Below are positions 21,524 to 34,100 of a stretch of DNA of 64,000 bases, piece after piece. Source of the DNA: Thamnidium elegans (taxonomy: Eukaryota; Mucoromycota; Mucoromycetes; Mucorales; Mucoraceae); NCBI GenBank assembly GCA_025201345.1, contig JAIXMG010000019.1, forward strand, positions 372,001 through 436,000. The letters are read 5' to 3'. Numbering within the stretch: the first letter of the stretch is position 1; each line of letters starts with the position of its first letter. Both the position numbers and the translations under genes were made by a program. The notes below the pieces were generated by a model. That model saw nothing but the letters and a program-made list of their open reading frames with translations, was not told where the DNA came from and ran no database searches.

Positions 21524-24267
21524 GGGAAAAAAGGTGAACGAAAAAAAGTTTGGGAAAGGAAAGGAAAAATGCCTTAAAAAATTGCGTACATTCAATATAT
21601 AAGGAGCATGTGTAACAACCGTATTTTGTTTTACACAAAAAAGGGGGGGGGGGGACTCTTTCTTGTGTTATTTTCTTTGTGAGTGTAATTTTATCATAAA
21701 GGAGGGAAAAGTTTACGTAAAATTGGGTAATAAGGAATTTTTTTCTTTTTGAGTTTCTTTAAAGCAATCGTTTATTTTTTCAGTTGTAGTAATACATTTA
21801 TAATGGTCGTTAATCAACTGCCAAATTTAATGTCTTGATGCACGTTCTATTTACACGTTCAGCAAAAAAAAAAAAAAATACATATAAAAAATCAAATGGT
21901 AGTAAAATACATCATTATGATTAATATATATCACATGAACAAACAAACCCTCCCCCCCTCCCCTATTTCATTTTTCTTCTGCACTTTTTGCTTATACTTG
22001 GAATTAACAGTTCTGATAGAACAGTAGTTGTAAATCTTCAACCGAAGAAATTCTTGTCGATGAGAATAGCAGTATTCCCTTGATAGAATTTTGTCAAAAT
22101 TTTAAAAGAGGAAACTATAAATTCGTGTTGAATAAGAGCTGACGATTATATAAATATTTTCTGAACTGATGCCCATGAAGGGTGTGACAAGGTCTTAAAA
22201 GATGCGACAACTCGAAACCGCCGAAGAAAGCCACAGGAACTCAAGGTTATCTTTACAGAAACTAAGTTTATGAAAAATGAGTAGTTTATTACGATAGCTA
22301 ACGTATGCTTCTTTTGAATCAGGTTGTCGTAAATAATAATACTGTGTCTACCAAGCTAAAGAACACCAAAAAGATAAGTGATAAATTTTGGTTTGCCTGA
22401 AAAATAACAACACACATATCGAACTTGAAACTGTGTGTTTGACGTATAGATCACAAAAGATAACGTAAAAGATGCTTACACATAACGTTTAGGATATCAA
22501 GAGCGACATTGTTTCACCAATGGTGAAAAGCCTTTCGCAATTTACTCACGGCTGTAAGTCGATATATATTAACTTACGATACTTGATCATAATTGTGTAG
22601 GCTGAAAATAATTCACTGCAATGTCCGAAAGGGATTATGCTGTAAAGGTCTGGGCAGATATCACTAAAGATATTTTTTAGAGATAATATTTTTCAAAATC
22701 TCATGAAAAAATATATAATATTGATTTATTGAATGGAGAAGTAGCAGTTACAAAAGTATTTTCATGATAATAGAAAGTTAATTAGAGAAACAAAGAGTAT
22801 CCCTGATCAATTCTACCGTTCTCCGTTAAGGCTTTATTAGCATCCGTTCACAAATCTTGCGATTTTTTCAATAAGATCTCGAACGCCAAAACTTTCATAT
22901 CCAATATGTCGTTTTTTTTTCTTTCAGTTTTTGTTTCAAATTGGAGCACTCTGCCTCTAATTTTTTTTTATTATTTCTCTGTTGTCAAAAAAAAAGTATA
23001 TTCATAATAAATTAGAAACAAAATAACTATGATAACAATAACAAAAAAGTTATTTATCTTTTTAGTCCTTCTTTATAGTATTTGTTCTTACATGATTTAC
23101 GAAGGTCTCCTAAGGACCATATCTCGACTGATTTTGAGTCATTGTCTAAAATTAGCGCAGTGTTTCAGCATAATGTTTTATTTTATAAAAATGTATTTTA
23201 TTGCTTATCTTTTTTTTAAAAAAAAAAAAAGTGTGATAACTCTTTAATTAACTTACCGGTAAGTTGTTATTTATTGTTTTACACGGGACATATTACCAGG
23301 AATACATTGGGTATTTAGTGATGATAGTGGTGCTGTGCAGGACATCGTTTGGATATACCTTTACGTCAAACAAACGGCAAATAAAAGCAGGTGCTATGCA
23401 TATTTATATAAAACAAAACTGCTTGACAAGAACCGAGATGACGGTTCGCATACAATCCGTTATCTACCAAAGAAACTTTTTTTTCATTTTCTAGTATCAT
23501 TTCATTGAATAATGTTGAAGAAAGTTTTTCTTTTCAATAAATCTACCTTCAGCAAATTGGACTCACTGTACTTTGATCTTAATTTTTCTGTAACTGTTCA
23601 AGTATCGAGAATTCCATTGCTACTGATACTAATCACATGTTGGTAAAATTAAAAATCTTGGGGCAAATAACAATTTGTGAATGAATGAGAACAAGATCTT
23701 AAAAGAACGATTTATAAGAAAGGACATGGAATTATCAAAACAATAAGATCTTGAAGATGTATTACGAAGTTCGTCTAATGGTACTAATATATAACTCTCT
23801 AACTTAACCCCTTCTTCTAATAACAATACTCGACGCCTCCCTTTTTTTTTTTCTCTCTCCGCAATAATAATAAGTTTCAGTATTACTATACTAGCCGCCT
23901 GACGCTCGCTATGCTCGCGGCTACCAGCCCTTTGGAGACTCGGTCTTGTCTTTGGAAGCTGACCAAATATTTTTGAACCTTCGCCGCGGTGTTAAATATA
24001 CAATGCATTTCATTTTATGTAAATAAATTACACATTGTAAACTATTAAAGTTAAAAATTGATATATATCACACTATGAATGGTTCCTGCTCAAACAATGG
24101 AATAAGAATTTCAAAAATTTTATTTGTAAAAAAAGGGGGGGATGGTTAATTTTATTTTTTGAGGGAAGGTATTTGTATTTGGATCATATAAGTTTGTTGA
24201 GTGAGTAGGAGACATAAAAATTTAGAATTTGGTTATATATATAAAGGGGGAGGAGGGGATATAGAAA
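21480..24267. other. Long spacer with relics, homopolymers and a GC-rich patch
   Basis: No intact gene. A decayed plus-strand segment at about 22620-22680 reads MSERDYAVKVWADITKDIF then stops, in the style of the N-terminus of a repeat-family ORF. A 20-bp stretch at 21841-21860 (CACGTTCTATTTACACGTTC) recurs at 2.9 and 28.7 kb. Homopolymers include A near 21492-21515, G near 21641-21653 and a T/A junction near 23212-23231. The two ORFs at 23029-23494 are AT-rich and not credible. Confidence 0.45.
23891..23930. repeat. GC-rich patch with direct and inverted GCTCGC/GCGAGC words
   Basis: In an otherwise AT-rich spacer, 23891-23930 is strongly GC-rich and contains GACGCTCGCTATGCTCGCGG with GCTCGC twice nine bases apart. 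This kind of word is common at ends of mobile elements. No partner copy was found in this window. Confidence 0.35.
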
Positions 24268-26865
24268 TTAAGCGGATGATGAAGATGATGGTTGATGATG
24301 TGGAAAGTAATTAGATTGTACGACATTAGTTATTTCTTCGTTATTTTCAACAGTCAAATATGAGCACACGGAATTAGCCAAAGTGGATGTATTAGAGTGT
24401 GATATATGATGATGATGATGATGATGATGGTTAGTTCTGGTTTGTCCCGGTATAGGACAATTTGGTCTTTCATACGGCGATGATTGTGTTGAGATGCATT
24501 GTTCTTGTGTTAACCTACTATTATTATTAAAGTAATAGCTCATTGTTGCATTACTAACTTCGTCTTCAATGCTTAATTCACTACCTGCTCTAGTAGCTGT
24601 AGTGACTTGTGCACCAAATGAAAACGTTAGTGATGACCTTGAATAAATGGATGAAGTCTCTTCTTCTTCTTCTACTTGTATAATATCTCCTAGCGTTGAA
24701 ATGGTAGGCGATTGAACCAGATCAATTAAAGAATGATGGGATAATTGATGTTGACTGGTTGTTTGTCTCTTTTTAATGACTCGGTTATCTTCAAAGAGTT
24801 GACCTGAACCTGAAGCAAACGATGTACCTGCAGCAGTAAAGGATAGTGCGGCACTGTGTCTCTTTCTCATTCTGCTACTTCCTCCTGGGATTTGGTTAGT
24901 AGAGTTACTGAAAGGTATCTTGTTGTTGTGGTAAAACAAATCTGGATCATACGAGAAATCTTCAAATGGATCTCCTTCGATTATAGGATCGATACTAGAT
25001 GATTGACTAATATGTGCTGGCATAGTAGTAAACATTTCGTCAAAGTTTGAAAGATCTGTTTCGTTCTTGATACTTGGAATATGAGGTGGTTTTAATTTAC
25101 GTTGAGCAACCATATCCCAATCAATTGAATTGAAATAAGGATGTGCTTTAATTTCTTCAATACCATCTTCTCCCCAACCTAATCTTTCACAAGCTTCTTT
25201 CTCTAAAAGCTACAAAAGGGGGACCCTTAGTAAAATGTTTTTTTTTAATAAACCTAGATAATCTACTTACTCCTGTCAAAAAGCTACAAGTAACGGGATC
25301 AAATCGAGAAGGGAATTCCAGGTTATCTTCAAGAACTCTTCTATACATTTCCATATGTGTATCTGCCCAAAAAGGTGTCTATAAATCATATAAGTATATA
25401 TATATCACCTCCTTTAAAATGTTATTTATAACTTACTGTTCCTGCCAACATTTCAAACAAGAGTGTACCTAAACTCCAAAAATCAACCACAAAAGTATAA
25501 TGTTCACCTAACAAAATTTCGGGTGCTAGATATTCAGCTGTACCGCAAAAAGTTTGAGTGGAAGGTACATTATCTTGGTCTGTATCCTCCAAAGTGAATA
25601 TTTTCGACAGACCAAAATCAGTAAGCACGATATGGCCATCTTGACCAATCAGTACATTTTCCGGTTTTAAATCTCTGTAAACAATACCGTGCTGATGCAA
25701 AATCCCTAAACCATAAATGATTTCGGCAGCATAAAATCGTGTGCGGTCTTCACTGAAACTAGACATGATCGAAAGTTGGGTAGCAATGTCTCCACCAGAA
25801 TAATAATCCAGCACGAGAAACAGTTCGGAAGGGGTTTGGAATACATGATGTAAGTTTACAAGAAAGGGTTGATCTCGTAGCAAGACTAAAATATCTCTTT
25901 CGGCTCGTGTATGAATTACTTCTTTTTGCTGAATAACCCATTTCTTTTTAATGGATTTTAATGCATATAATTTTTGATTTCGTTTTGACCTTACTAGCAA
26001 TACCTATTAAAGTTTATTAGTTATAAAGGAAATAATAAAAGAACTATTTATTATTATTACCTTGCCCATACATCCCTTACCAAGTACTTGTAATAAATTA
26101 AAATCTTTGATTGAAACTGGAACGGGAGCAGTTTTCTCTGGTTTATCAAATCCTGTAATTGAGTGCGATGGAACAATAGGAGCTATAGGCATAGTGGGAG
26201 GATGAGAAGTAGAGGACGAGGGGCCAGATTTTATTATAGGCGAAAGTAAAACTGATTTGATTGTATCAGGCTTTCGTTTAGAACTACGTATGGTTGGAGT
26301 GAGTGTAGTTGAAGTATGCTGTGAAGTTAATAAAGCATCTTCATCTCTTTGTACACTAGTAAAATCTCGAAGAATTGACGAAATACTAATGATTGGATGC
26401 ACAAAGCATCGCTCAAGATACTTTTCAATCTTATCGGCGTTTGATTTTCGACGAGGAAAAGGCAACAAATCTCGAAATGATCGACGTTTCAGGTACCGCA
26501 AATTCTGCTGGTCTTGGTTCTTTTTTTTTGAAGGGTTGGTTAGAGTTGGAAACGACACTTTAGATTTTGGGTAATGGAAACGGATCTTTTTTATATAGAG
26601 TTAGTACCAAAATTGTTATTCTTTTTGATTAGACTACCTTTTGATGAAATTCAACCAAGTCAAACGGGTAACGAATTAATGATACTGTCGAGTGAGAGGT
26701 TTGAATAATAATATTAAAAACCTATTTTGATTGATTGATTAATAATAAGCGATAAGGCATAATTTTCTATAAACTTACAGATAACGTATTTTGTTGTATG
26801 GATAATGTTGTTTCAAATACTGATATATGTTTTTGGCCTTCAAAAGAACCAGGCATTATTATCAT
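24268..26865 (-). CDS. PX-domain AGC-family protein kinase (SGK3-like architecture)
   Basis: Six exons, complement of 24268..25209, 25271..25378, 25437..26003, 26061..26585, 26638..26721 and 26779..26865, give 770 aa. N-terminal PX-type domain (about 1-150: RYPFDLVEFHQKIRFHYPKS, CFVHPIISIS, FTSVQRDEDALL). Kinase domain from about 215: glycine loop GKGCMGKV, ALKSIKKKW lysine, YRDLKPEN, DFGLSK, activation segment TFCGTAEYLAPE, and an AGC hydrophobic motif FEDFSY (539-544). PX domains bind phosphoinositides, so endosomal or vacuolar targeting is inferred. The glycine loop is odd (CMG where SFG is usual). The last 200 residues are low complexity with a His run. Related to the Sgk/Ypk group; exact orthologue not assignable. 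First of two in-frame ATGs chosen. Confidence 0.88.
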
Positions 26866-26998
26866 ATAACAGCCAACAACAAATATGAAAGAAAGAAAAA
26901 AAAAAAAAAAAAAAAAAAGAGAAAAGAGAAAAAGAAGGAAATAAGAAAAAGAAAAAAAATAGCAAGTGATATCTTAATAAATCAATTGATCTGCATAC

Positions 26999-27078
26999 TG
27001 ACACACACACATATATATATAAATGCACTCACGCTTACAAACACACACAAACATCATTTGCCATACAATAAGACTCTC

Positions 27079-27113
<35 letters not shown>

Positions 27114-27115
27114 CA
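26999..27115. repeat. Compound microsatellite
   Basis: Consecutive (AC)n, (AT)n, (ACAC)n, then (CT)n followed by (AT)n blocks, in the upstream region of the PX-AGC kinase gene. Confidence 0.8.
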
Positions 27116-28595
27116 ATTAACAAGGCACTTTCTCCCTCCACCCCCTTCCTGTTTTTCATTATCTCCCCATTCTCTTATTTTATTGTGTAATCTCTTTTCA
27201 ATCGTATCCCTGTCTCTCTCCTTTCGATGAGAATAATATGGCAAACTAGAGTAAAGATGTAGATGATGACTGAAAAGAAGCAGTGTAGACCAGATTCAAA
27301 GTCAGCCGACAGCATTTTTAATGGGCAAAAATAAATATACAAAGCTCCTTGTAAATAAGGAGAAGCCTTTTTCTTAGCTCCTTTACTTCAATTATAAATA
27401 TTGGGATTATTTTTCTGTATATCTCGCCTTCTTTTTTCCTCCGAGAAAAAATAATAATAATAACAACCCTTTATTTTTATTTAAACTCTTTACATTTTGG
27501 CAAGTAAAAAAAAAAAAAACTTGAACTGGTTAGTATAAACAAAACCCTTAATACTATCTTCGTAATCCATTATGGGTACTTGTAAAAAAAAAATACATTT
27601 TTTAAACGAGTTTTATAAATAATAAACTTTTTGATTTTTATATTGAGTTTATTTTGCATGATTTTTCTTTTTATGCTGTAGCATTGATCCCTTATAAGCA
27701 ACTCCCATAAAAAAAACATGATACACAACTTTCAGTTTCCCCTAATATGTATATGACACGATACACAAACCTCCTCATCCTTTAAATGCTTTTTTATTTT
27801 GCATAAAAGAAGCCAACGTCATCAATAGTATACCTTACTGATTTTGAAAGTAACCACCTAGTGCATTATGTCATTCGTATCTGTGTATGTGTGTGCGTAT
27901 CCAAGACCTATGGTTTCTCAAAAAAAAAAAAAAAAAAGAAACCCTTACGACGATATATATATCCGTATTATTTACCACGGTATTGTATACCCATTTTTAA
28001 TGATGATAGTCATTGATAGACTTCTATTTGTAGCACGACAATAGATTACTATAATTAGTGATCATGTGGAAATAGAAGGGTATATGCGATCATATGCAAT
28101 TCTTAAAGGACGTTGTTAAGTTGTTTTACACGAGCTAAACTGATAAATAATAAGTTGAGTTGAAATAAAAAAAAATGTACTTCAATGTTTTCTTTTTTTT
28201 TTTTTTTTTTTTTACGTGACACTGTATGAAAATTATTACGTAAAAGCTTTTATAGAATAACGTTGACCCTTTTTATTTTTTTAATTAGTACGTAATGTAT
28301 AGTTTACTTTGTTCATGTTAATTTGCTGACAAGGTTGCAGCCAAAAAAAAAAAAAAAAAAAAAAAAGATTAAAAAAGTAACGAGTTACACCAGTGTAACA
28401 GATGAACTTTTTAAGCATCCTTTAATATATATTACAAGTAGTACAATGAGAACACGCAAGTAATCCAGAAAAAAGGATCTTAACATCATTACTTTTTAAA
28501 TAGAGCCACATTCTACAAGCCGAAACGTGGATAAGTATGAGTTCATTCACATGTTCATGAATTTATTGTTACTAATTCCATTTTCAGCCAGATAA

Positions 28596-28665
28596 TATGA
28601 AAGTTGCATATGCTTGTCCTAATTGCACTGCTTACTATGATATGGAAAAGTAATTCGAAGGCCAT
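28596..28665 (+). pseudogene. Decayed zinc-finger-like fragment
   Basis: Reads MKVAYACPNCTAYYDMEK, stop, then FEGHYNKDYLSGIE, giving a Cx2C...H-type finger interrupted by a stop. About 60 bp downstream the sequence GAATTCTTAGTACACGTTCC (28724) matches the end of the zinc-finger-like relic at 2.9 kb in inverted orientation, so both probably descend from one repeat family. Confidence 0.45.
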
Positions 28666-28723
28666 TATAATAAAGATTATTTATCAGGCATTGAACAATA
28701 ATACTTTTTTTTTTTTTTTGAGG

Positions 28724-28881
28724 GAATTCTTAGTACACGTTCCATTTACACGCACAGGCGATTATTTTTCATACGTTCAACTTACTTTTTATTCGCGTAA
28801 AAAGGACCTTGCATAAATCAAGCTGAGCAACAAGTACCTATTACGTATATAAAAATGATTAACCAGCGTATAAGTACGAGT
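28724..28881 (+). repeat. Dispersed repeat segments shared with 2.9, 12.97 and 21.8 kb
   Basis: 28724-28755 matches 2906-2940 (inverted) and partly 21841-21860; 28825-28881 matches 12971-13030. The two parts lie about 100 bp apart here, so this copy links them into one element. Confidence 0.6.
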
Positions 28882-29999
28882 GTATAAAACAAATACTGGT
28901 ATAATACGACATGATGAGTAAATATATCACTGGAGTAAAAACGGGCTCTATTTTATCACTTATTGCATCTTTTTTTTTCTTCTTCATTTTTTTTTTTTTT
29001 TTTTTTTTTTTACTAACGTATACCGGATCTTCTTAGAGAAACTGGTATCGGTAAAGGTACGTACGTGAAAAGTGATCTGTCACACATTTTTTTTACTGAA
29101 CGTGTACCAAGATTTTCGATTATTTTTGTATGCGGTTAAAAAATTAAGCAAATCACCATTAACAGATGAAGATACTCACCCTATTGAGTAAGCCTTTATT
29201 ATGATGTGTAAATACTTATAGTAAATTAAAACTGTCTTATGTGTAGACTCTGTTTGTTATGTATTATCAATCGACTCAATAAAGAATACATTGCTATTTA
29301 AAAGAAAATCTTGGGCGAACACATTTTGAAAGAAATTAACTACCAGTACAGCCAAAGAACATACGATGATTAAGAATTATCTTGACGACACCACGAAATG
29401 TACTTTGGAGAAAATAAACAAGCAAAGATCGAAAAAATGATATGCTATTACTGTTGAATAACGAAAAGGGTTCTTATTTATTAAACAGATCCTGTCAAAC
29501 CTACCAAGCTATCGTAATATTGAAGTACTTGTAAGTCCAATTCAACCCTATATAATGAATATATACTTATACCTAGCCATTGCTAAAATAGACTAAAGAG
29601 CATGCTTCCTTTTTTATTTACATATTACACACATCTAGTGATGAGTAAAAGTCTTCGTGTTCTGCGTGACACATGCAATAGAATGAAGAACTTTTTCAGC
29701 GCAAAAAACAGATTGATTTTATTTTAAAAGATAGCAAAGATAATGAGTTGAATACGGGTCAGTTTAAGAAGAAAAGCGTCTTCAATTCGGTCATGGTTAC
29801 ACACCAGATACAAAATATTCGTGAATGGTATTGTTTATAGATTGGGTTCACAGTGTGTTTCAACTTAATGTACACTGAGTTCAAAAAATGTTCTATTTGA
29901 GAGTGGACGCACTGTGCTTTTTACTTCTCGTTCTTTTTTCTTCTTAAAAATCCTTTTCCCCTTTCTTTTTTTGTATATGCAGGATTCTTAATAAATAAA

Positions 30000-31094
30000 A
30001 TGCATTTTAGAATTTTACTATCCTTTGTGACGATCTTTTACTTATGCAACTGTTACGCCATATCTATATCATCTCCACGGTCCCACTCTAATATCGTTGC
30101 CGGTTCAACTATTATAATCACATGGTCCCAAACCAACATAACACAGTTTGATATACAGCTTCGAATGTACCTTCAAAACGGAAATGGTGCCATCGTATCG
30201 CGTTTAGCAACAAATGTAAACCCTATCACCGATAGTCATTTAGTTATTATTCCAAATATTACATCTATGTTAGACCATAGTATCGCACTCACTCGTAAAG
30301 ACGTAGAGTTAGCTTCGGTTGGACCTTTACAGATAGTATCTGAACCATCAATAGTGCCAACAACATCTACGACAATATCATTGTCAGAAACAGCTAGCAC
30401 TATGCCCACTGTATCCACACCACCTTTAATCGCAGCAGCTCCTATAGACACTGACCATTCCGATATCACATCAAAAAACACAAGCGCTACCGAAGAAACA
30501 GAGAGTATTGGCGATGACATTGGTCCAACGCTATCGTCAGGCCAAGTCGCCATTGTTTCTCTCTGCATCGGAGCAACCGCCAGTTTTTTATTTTGTATTT
30601 ACGTGCTTATGAAAACCGTTGTTCGAAAACGTCGGTCTTCCTCTACATTTAGTATAGCTGATGATCAATACTATGATTCCGACAGTCAACATTCTTCGCA
30701 AATGGATTATTATTCATCTAACAACAGTAGTATTCGATCCATACCCTCCAAGAAAAAGATGGGGGTGATGGAAAACATTCATGAAGAAGATACCCAATAC
30801 GATAGTATGTATTACGGTCAACATTTCACAGAGGGCTTTGTAGAAAGTAGTACATCATATAGCCTTTCTCCTTCACCTAAACAAAAAGCTTTACCAATGG
30901 ATAGAATCAGTTGCGATAACCATCCGTTTGGACAACCCCCTCTGCATTTTAACAATAATAGATACTATGCTGATTTACCCTTACCACCTCCAAATTCATA
31001 TGGGTCTCAACTTCACCCCGAAAACCATGATACCCGTCGTACATCTTCCCCGACTGTACCACCCCTATCACCTTCTAAAATTTTTACTTCGTAA
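30000..31094 (+). CDS. Single-pass membrane protein with Kre9/Knh1-type ectodomain
   Basis: Intronless, 364 aa. Signal peptide (1-20, MHFRILLSFVTIFYLCNCYA), an Ig-like Kre9/Knh1-family domain (about 21-115: ISISSPRSHSN, VAGSTIIITWS, FDIQLRMYLQNG), a Ser/Thr-rich stalk (116-180) suited to O-mannosylation, one transmembrane helix (about 183-206, VAIVSLCIGATASFLFCIYV) followed by a basic stop-transfer KTVVRKRRSSS, and a 155-residue cytoplasmic tail rich in Ser, Tyr and Pro. Such proteins sit in the plasma membrane with the Ig-like domain in the wall; a wall-sensing or wall-assembly role is inferred. Converges on the DHX29 gene, whose stop is 30 bp away. Confidence 0.85.
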   Translation: MHFRILLSFVTIFYLCNCYAISISSPRSHSNIVAGSTIIITWSQTNITQFDIQLRMYLQNGNGAIVSRLATNVNPITDSHLVIIPNITSMLDHSIALTRKDVELASVGPLQIVSEPSIVPTTSTTISLSETASTMPTVSTPPLIAAAPIDTDHSDITSKNTSATEETESIGDDIGPTLSSGQVAIVSLCIGATASFLFCIYVLMKTVVRKRRSSSTFSIADDQYYDSDSQHSSQMDYYSSNNSSIRSIPSKKKMGVMENIHEEDTQYDSMYYGQHFTEGFVESSTSYSLSPSPKQKALPMDRISCDNHPFGQPPLHFNNNRYYADLPLPPPNSYGSQLHPENHDTRRTSSPTVPPLSPSKIFTS

Positions 31095-31124
31095 AAAAAA
31101 AAAAAAAAAAAACTTTATTTTATT

Positions 31125-34100
31125 TTAACAAGCATTTGCTTCAAGAGTTTTCACCAACACATCCATGACTTCTTCGTTATACTGGCCTAGATCTAAATCT
31201 GGTTGATCCATTTTCTCTGCCAACCAATTATTCTAATTGAATATAATTACAATTAATAAAGTATTTTGTATGTATACATATTTGTTACACCCTTACCAAT
31301 TGTTTACGTAAAAACTTTAAAAGTACCGCGGTTCGAGCGAAACAATCAAAGTAAATCCAATCATCTAGAATCATTCTCCTTTGTTTATACTAGAATATAC
31401 TTTAGTTTTTACTGTATCTGTATCTTTTTTTTTGTTACCTTGATATCAATATTAGTAGCCAATAAAATAACGGCTACAGCATCTATAGATGCAGTCTCCC
31501 ACATGTACACCCTATCTTTCATTTGATTATTATTACTATTCATTACAACAGTATTATAGATCAAGAAATCAGATAATAAAGTTTTCTTTCTTCCAAACAA
31601 CATAGAAGAAGGATGAATAGCTAACTCCATATCCTTGTTAGTAATTTTAGATGATTGTCGCAAATATTCCGCAATCTTCGGGTAAAGACCAGCCGTTAGT
31701 GCGGCGTTCACAATGGGGATGGACTCCGCATACAGGTTGTACACTTGAGGAATTTTACATAATTGGATCAAAGAACGTTTCACATCATAATGGTTTATAT
31801 CTGGAGTTTCGTCCGTCTTTACAAACCCGATACTAATCAAGAGGCCCAAATACTGTCTCTTCATATCCTCAATCATTTCCAAATTCTGTTGACTTAAAAA
31901 GTTGTCTTTACAAAAGTTACGCATCTTACGAATCAAACTACTATGGCTGATATTACTTTCTTTGGCTTCCAAATAATGTTCTCTCCAAATAACGTAAGCT
32001 TTGTATACAGTTAGAAAGTCTGAATTATCAATACGGAATCGTGCACGGGCTGCATCTGCTTCGTCCTCTTTTCCAAATGGTCGAACAAATGGACTTTTAA
32101 AACTAAGTGAGGCCGCTATCGTCAAGATAGGATCAAGACATTTAAAGATGGCTCCAAATAAAATCATTTTACCGATATGAACGTCCACTGGTAAATTAGA
32201 AAGATGCGCTCCTAAGGGTGTAAGTGACTCATTTCCGTCTACAGTTAGTGCTTGTACCTAATATATATTACAAGATTAAAATTGGTCACACTAGTTATTT
32301 ATAGTTTTTTTTTTCTTTTCTTTTCTTCTTTTCCTTACTTCTTGTAATGTTAAAATCGCATTATCGATCATCTTTTGAGTTGGTGGGTCTAAAGCAGCGC
32401 CAAGAACATCTCTAATACTACCGAGGTTACACACTTTGATACGAAGACATAATTCTTCAAGGGGTAAACGAAGAATTTCTGGAGTTTCAAAGTTAGCCAT
32501 CTAAGAAGGAAAAAAAAAAAAAAAAAAAAAAAAAAAGTTAAATAAACAGAAATTACAGTAAAAACCTTAATTTTACTTACTTCTTCAAAACGCTGTTCTG
32601 TAAATAAATGGAAACATACGCCTTCTTGAACACGACCAGCACGACCTCTTCTTTGACGAGCATTTGCCTTCGCTACATACTTTTGCAGTAACCGAGTAAC
32701 ACGTTTCTTTTCATCGTAACTAGAAATATGAAGAGTTTTTAATTAATTTGTTTTGGCCCACACTTTTCTGATCTCTCTTACCTAACCACCTTTGCCATAC
32801 CAGTGTCAATAACAACTGTTACATCACTAATAGTAACACCGGTTTCTGCAATGTTCGTGGAAAACACAATTTTTCGTATACCATCAGGAGGTATATCAAA
32901 TGCCTTTTCCTGATGTTCTGAAGATAAAGCCGAATGAAGCGCAATTAAAAGAAACTTTTTTGGGTCGCCAAATAAACTATGGCTAGATACTAAATCATAA
33001 ATCTTTCGGATTTCATTCATACCCGGTAAAAACACCAAGATCGCGCCCTTATCGGGAACATTAAATCCTTTAGACTCTAACTCGTATTGCTTTTCACTTT
33101 CTGTCTCTAATTCACTTTGTGATTTTTTTGGTAGACAAATATGATCTAACAGCTCAAGAATCAAATCGTAATTAATCTTTTTCTCGTCCATACGTTTAAT
33201 CATTTTTCGAGTTTGACGACAATACTTTCGTGCGATAGGTTCGTTGGCATCATTCGTATCGTCATTCGCTTGGTCTACAATTGTAAGTTTCGATTCGATA
33301 CGAGTAGGATCATACGGGTCATCATCATCCGAATCCTCTTCAAACATTTCATAATGAACACGCTTAGACGATCCGCTTTGACCAGAGACATTGATATTTC
33401 CCACTTCCGTTTTAACCTTGATACGACGCACTGCAAACGGTGAATCTTCTTCTAGAACATAACCTGTATCTTCAAGTACGTCTTCAAGGTACTGAACATG
33501 AACAGGGTACGTTCTACCAGGAACAGAAACCACAGGGCAGTTGCCGAAATAATTAGAGAATCTGCTAGCCTCTACTGTAGCACTCATCAAAATAATTTTC
33601 AAGTCAGTACGAGTCTCCAACAATCTTCTTAAAATAATCAACAAGAAATCACTTTCAATCGTGCGCTCATGCACTTCGTCAACAACAACATGTGTAACAC
33701 CGTCCAAATTTTTATCGCTCTCCAATCTACGCAACAGAATACCAGTGGTACAGAACAACAATACATTTTCCGCCGACATTTTGTTTTCCAATCGAATTTG
33801 ATAACCTACCATGGCATCACGACTACCTGTAGATCTAGCACGATCGCCCATTTCAGAAGAGACACGGTTTGCAATAGACATGGCAGAGATACGACGAGGC
33901 TGCGTACAGACAACAGACCCCATTTCTGTAGCCCCTAATAAGATATCCTCCGCTAAAAATTGAGGTACCTGTGTACTTTTACCACAACCCGTTTCACCAG
34001 ATATAATCAATACTTGATTATCCTTCATAATTTCTAAAATTTGTTCACGGTATGCGGTAATAGGTAAATCATTTCTTTTCTGTTTCATGGCGATATAGTC

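Larger units (their letters stand above)
26866..29999. other. Long spacer with microsatellites and relics
   Basis: Holds A-rich and (AC), (TA), (TC) simple repeats at 26890-27115, long A or T runs near 27911-27927, 28190-28213, 28342-28366 and 28986-29010, and a decayed plus-strand relic near 28596-28665. No intact gene is recognised between the AGC kinase and the Kre9-type gene. Stretches 28930-29990 show scattered open segments without a family I can name. Confidence 0.5.

Noticed and set aside
23029..23494. Two plus-strand ORFs with hydrophobic N-terminus
   Set aside because: AT-rich composition, no conserved motif, no introns or promoter context; chance ORFs.
26827..27244. ORFs rich in Lys or Tyr/Ile repeats
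   Set aside because: Generated by A-rich and (TA)n/(CT)n microsatellites in the promoter of the PX-AGC kinase gene.
33213..33938. Plus-strand ORFs inside the DHX29 gene
   Set aside because: Antisense shadows of the helicase core exon.
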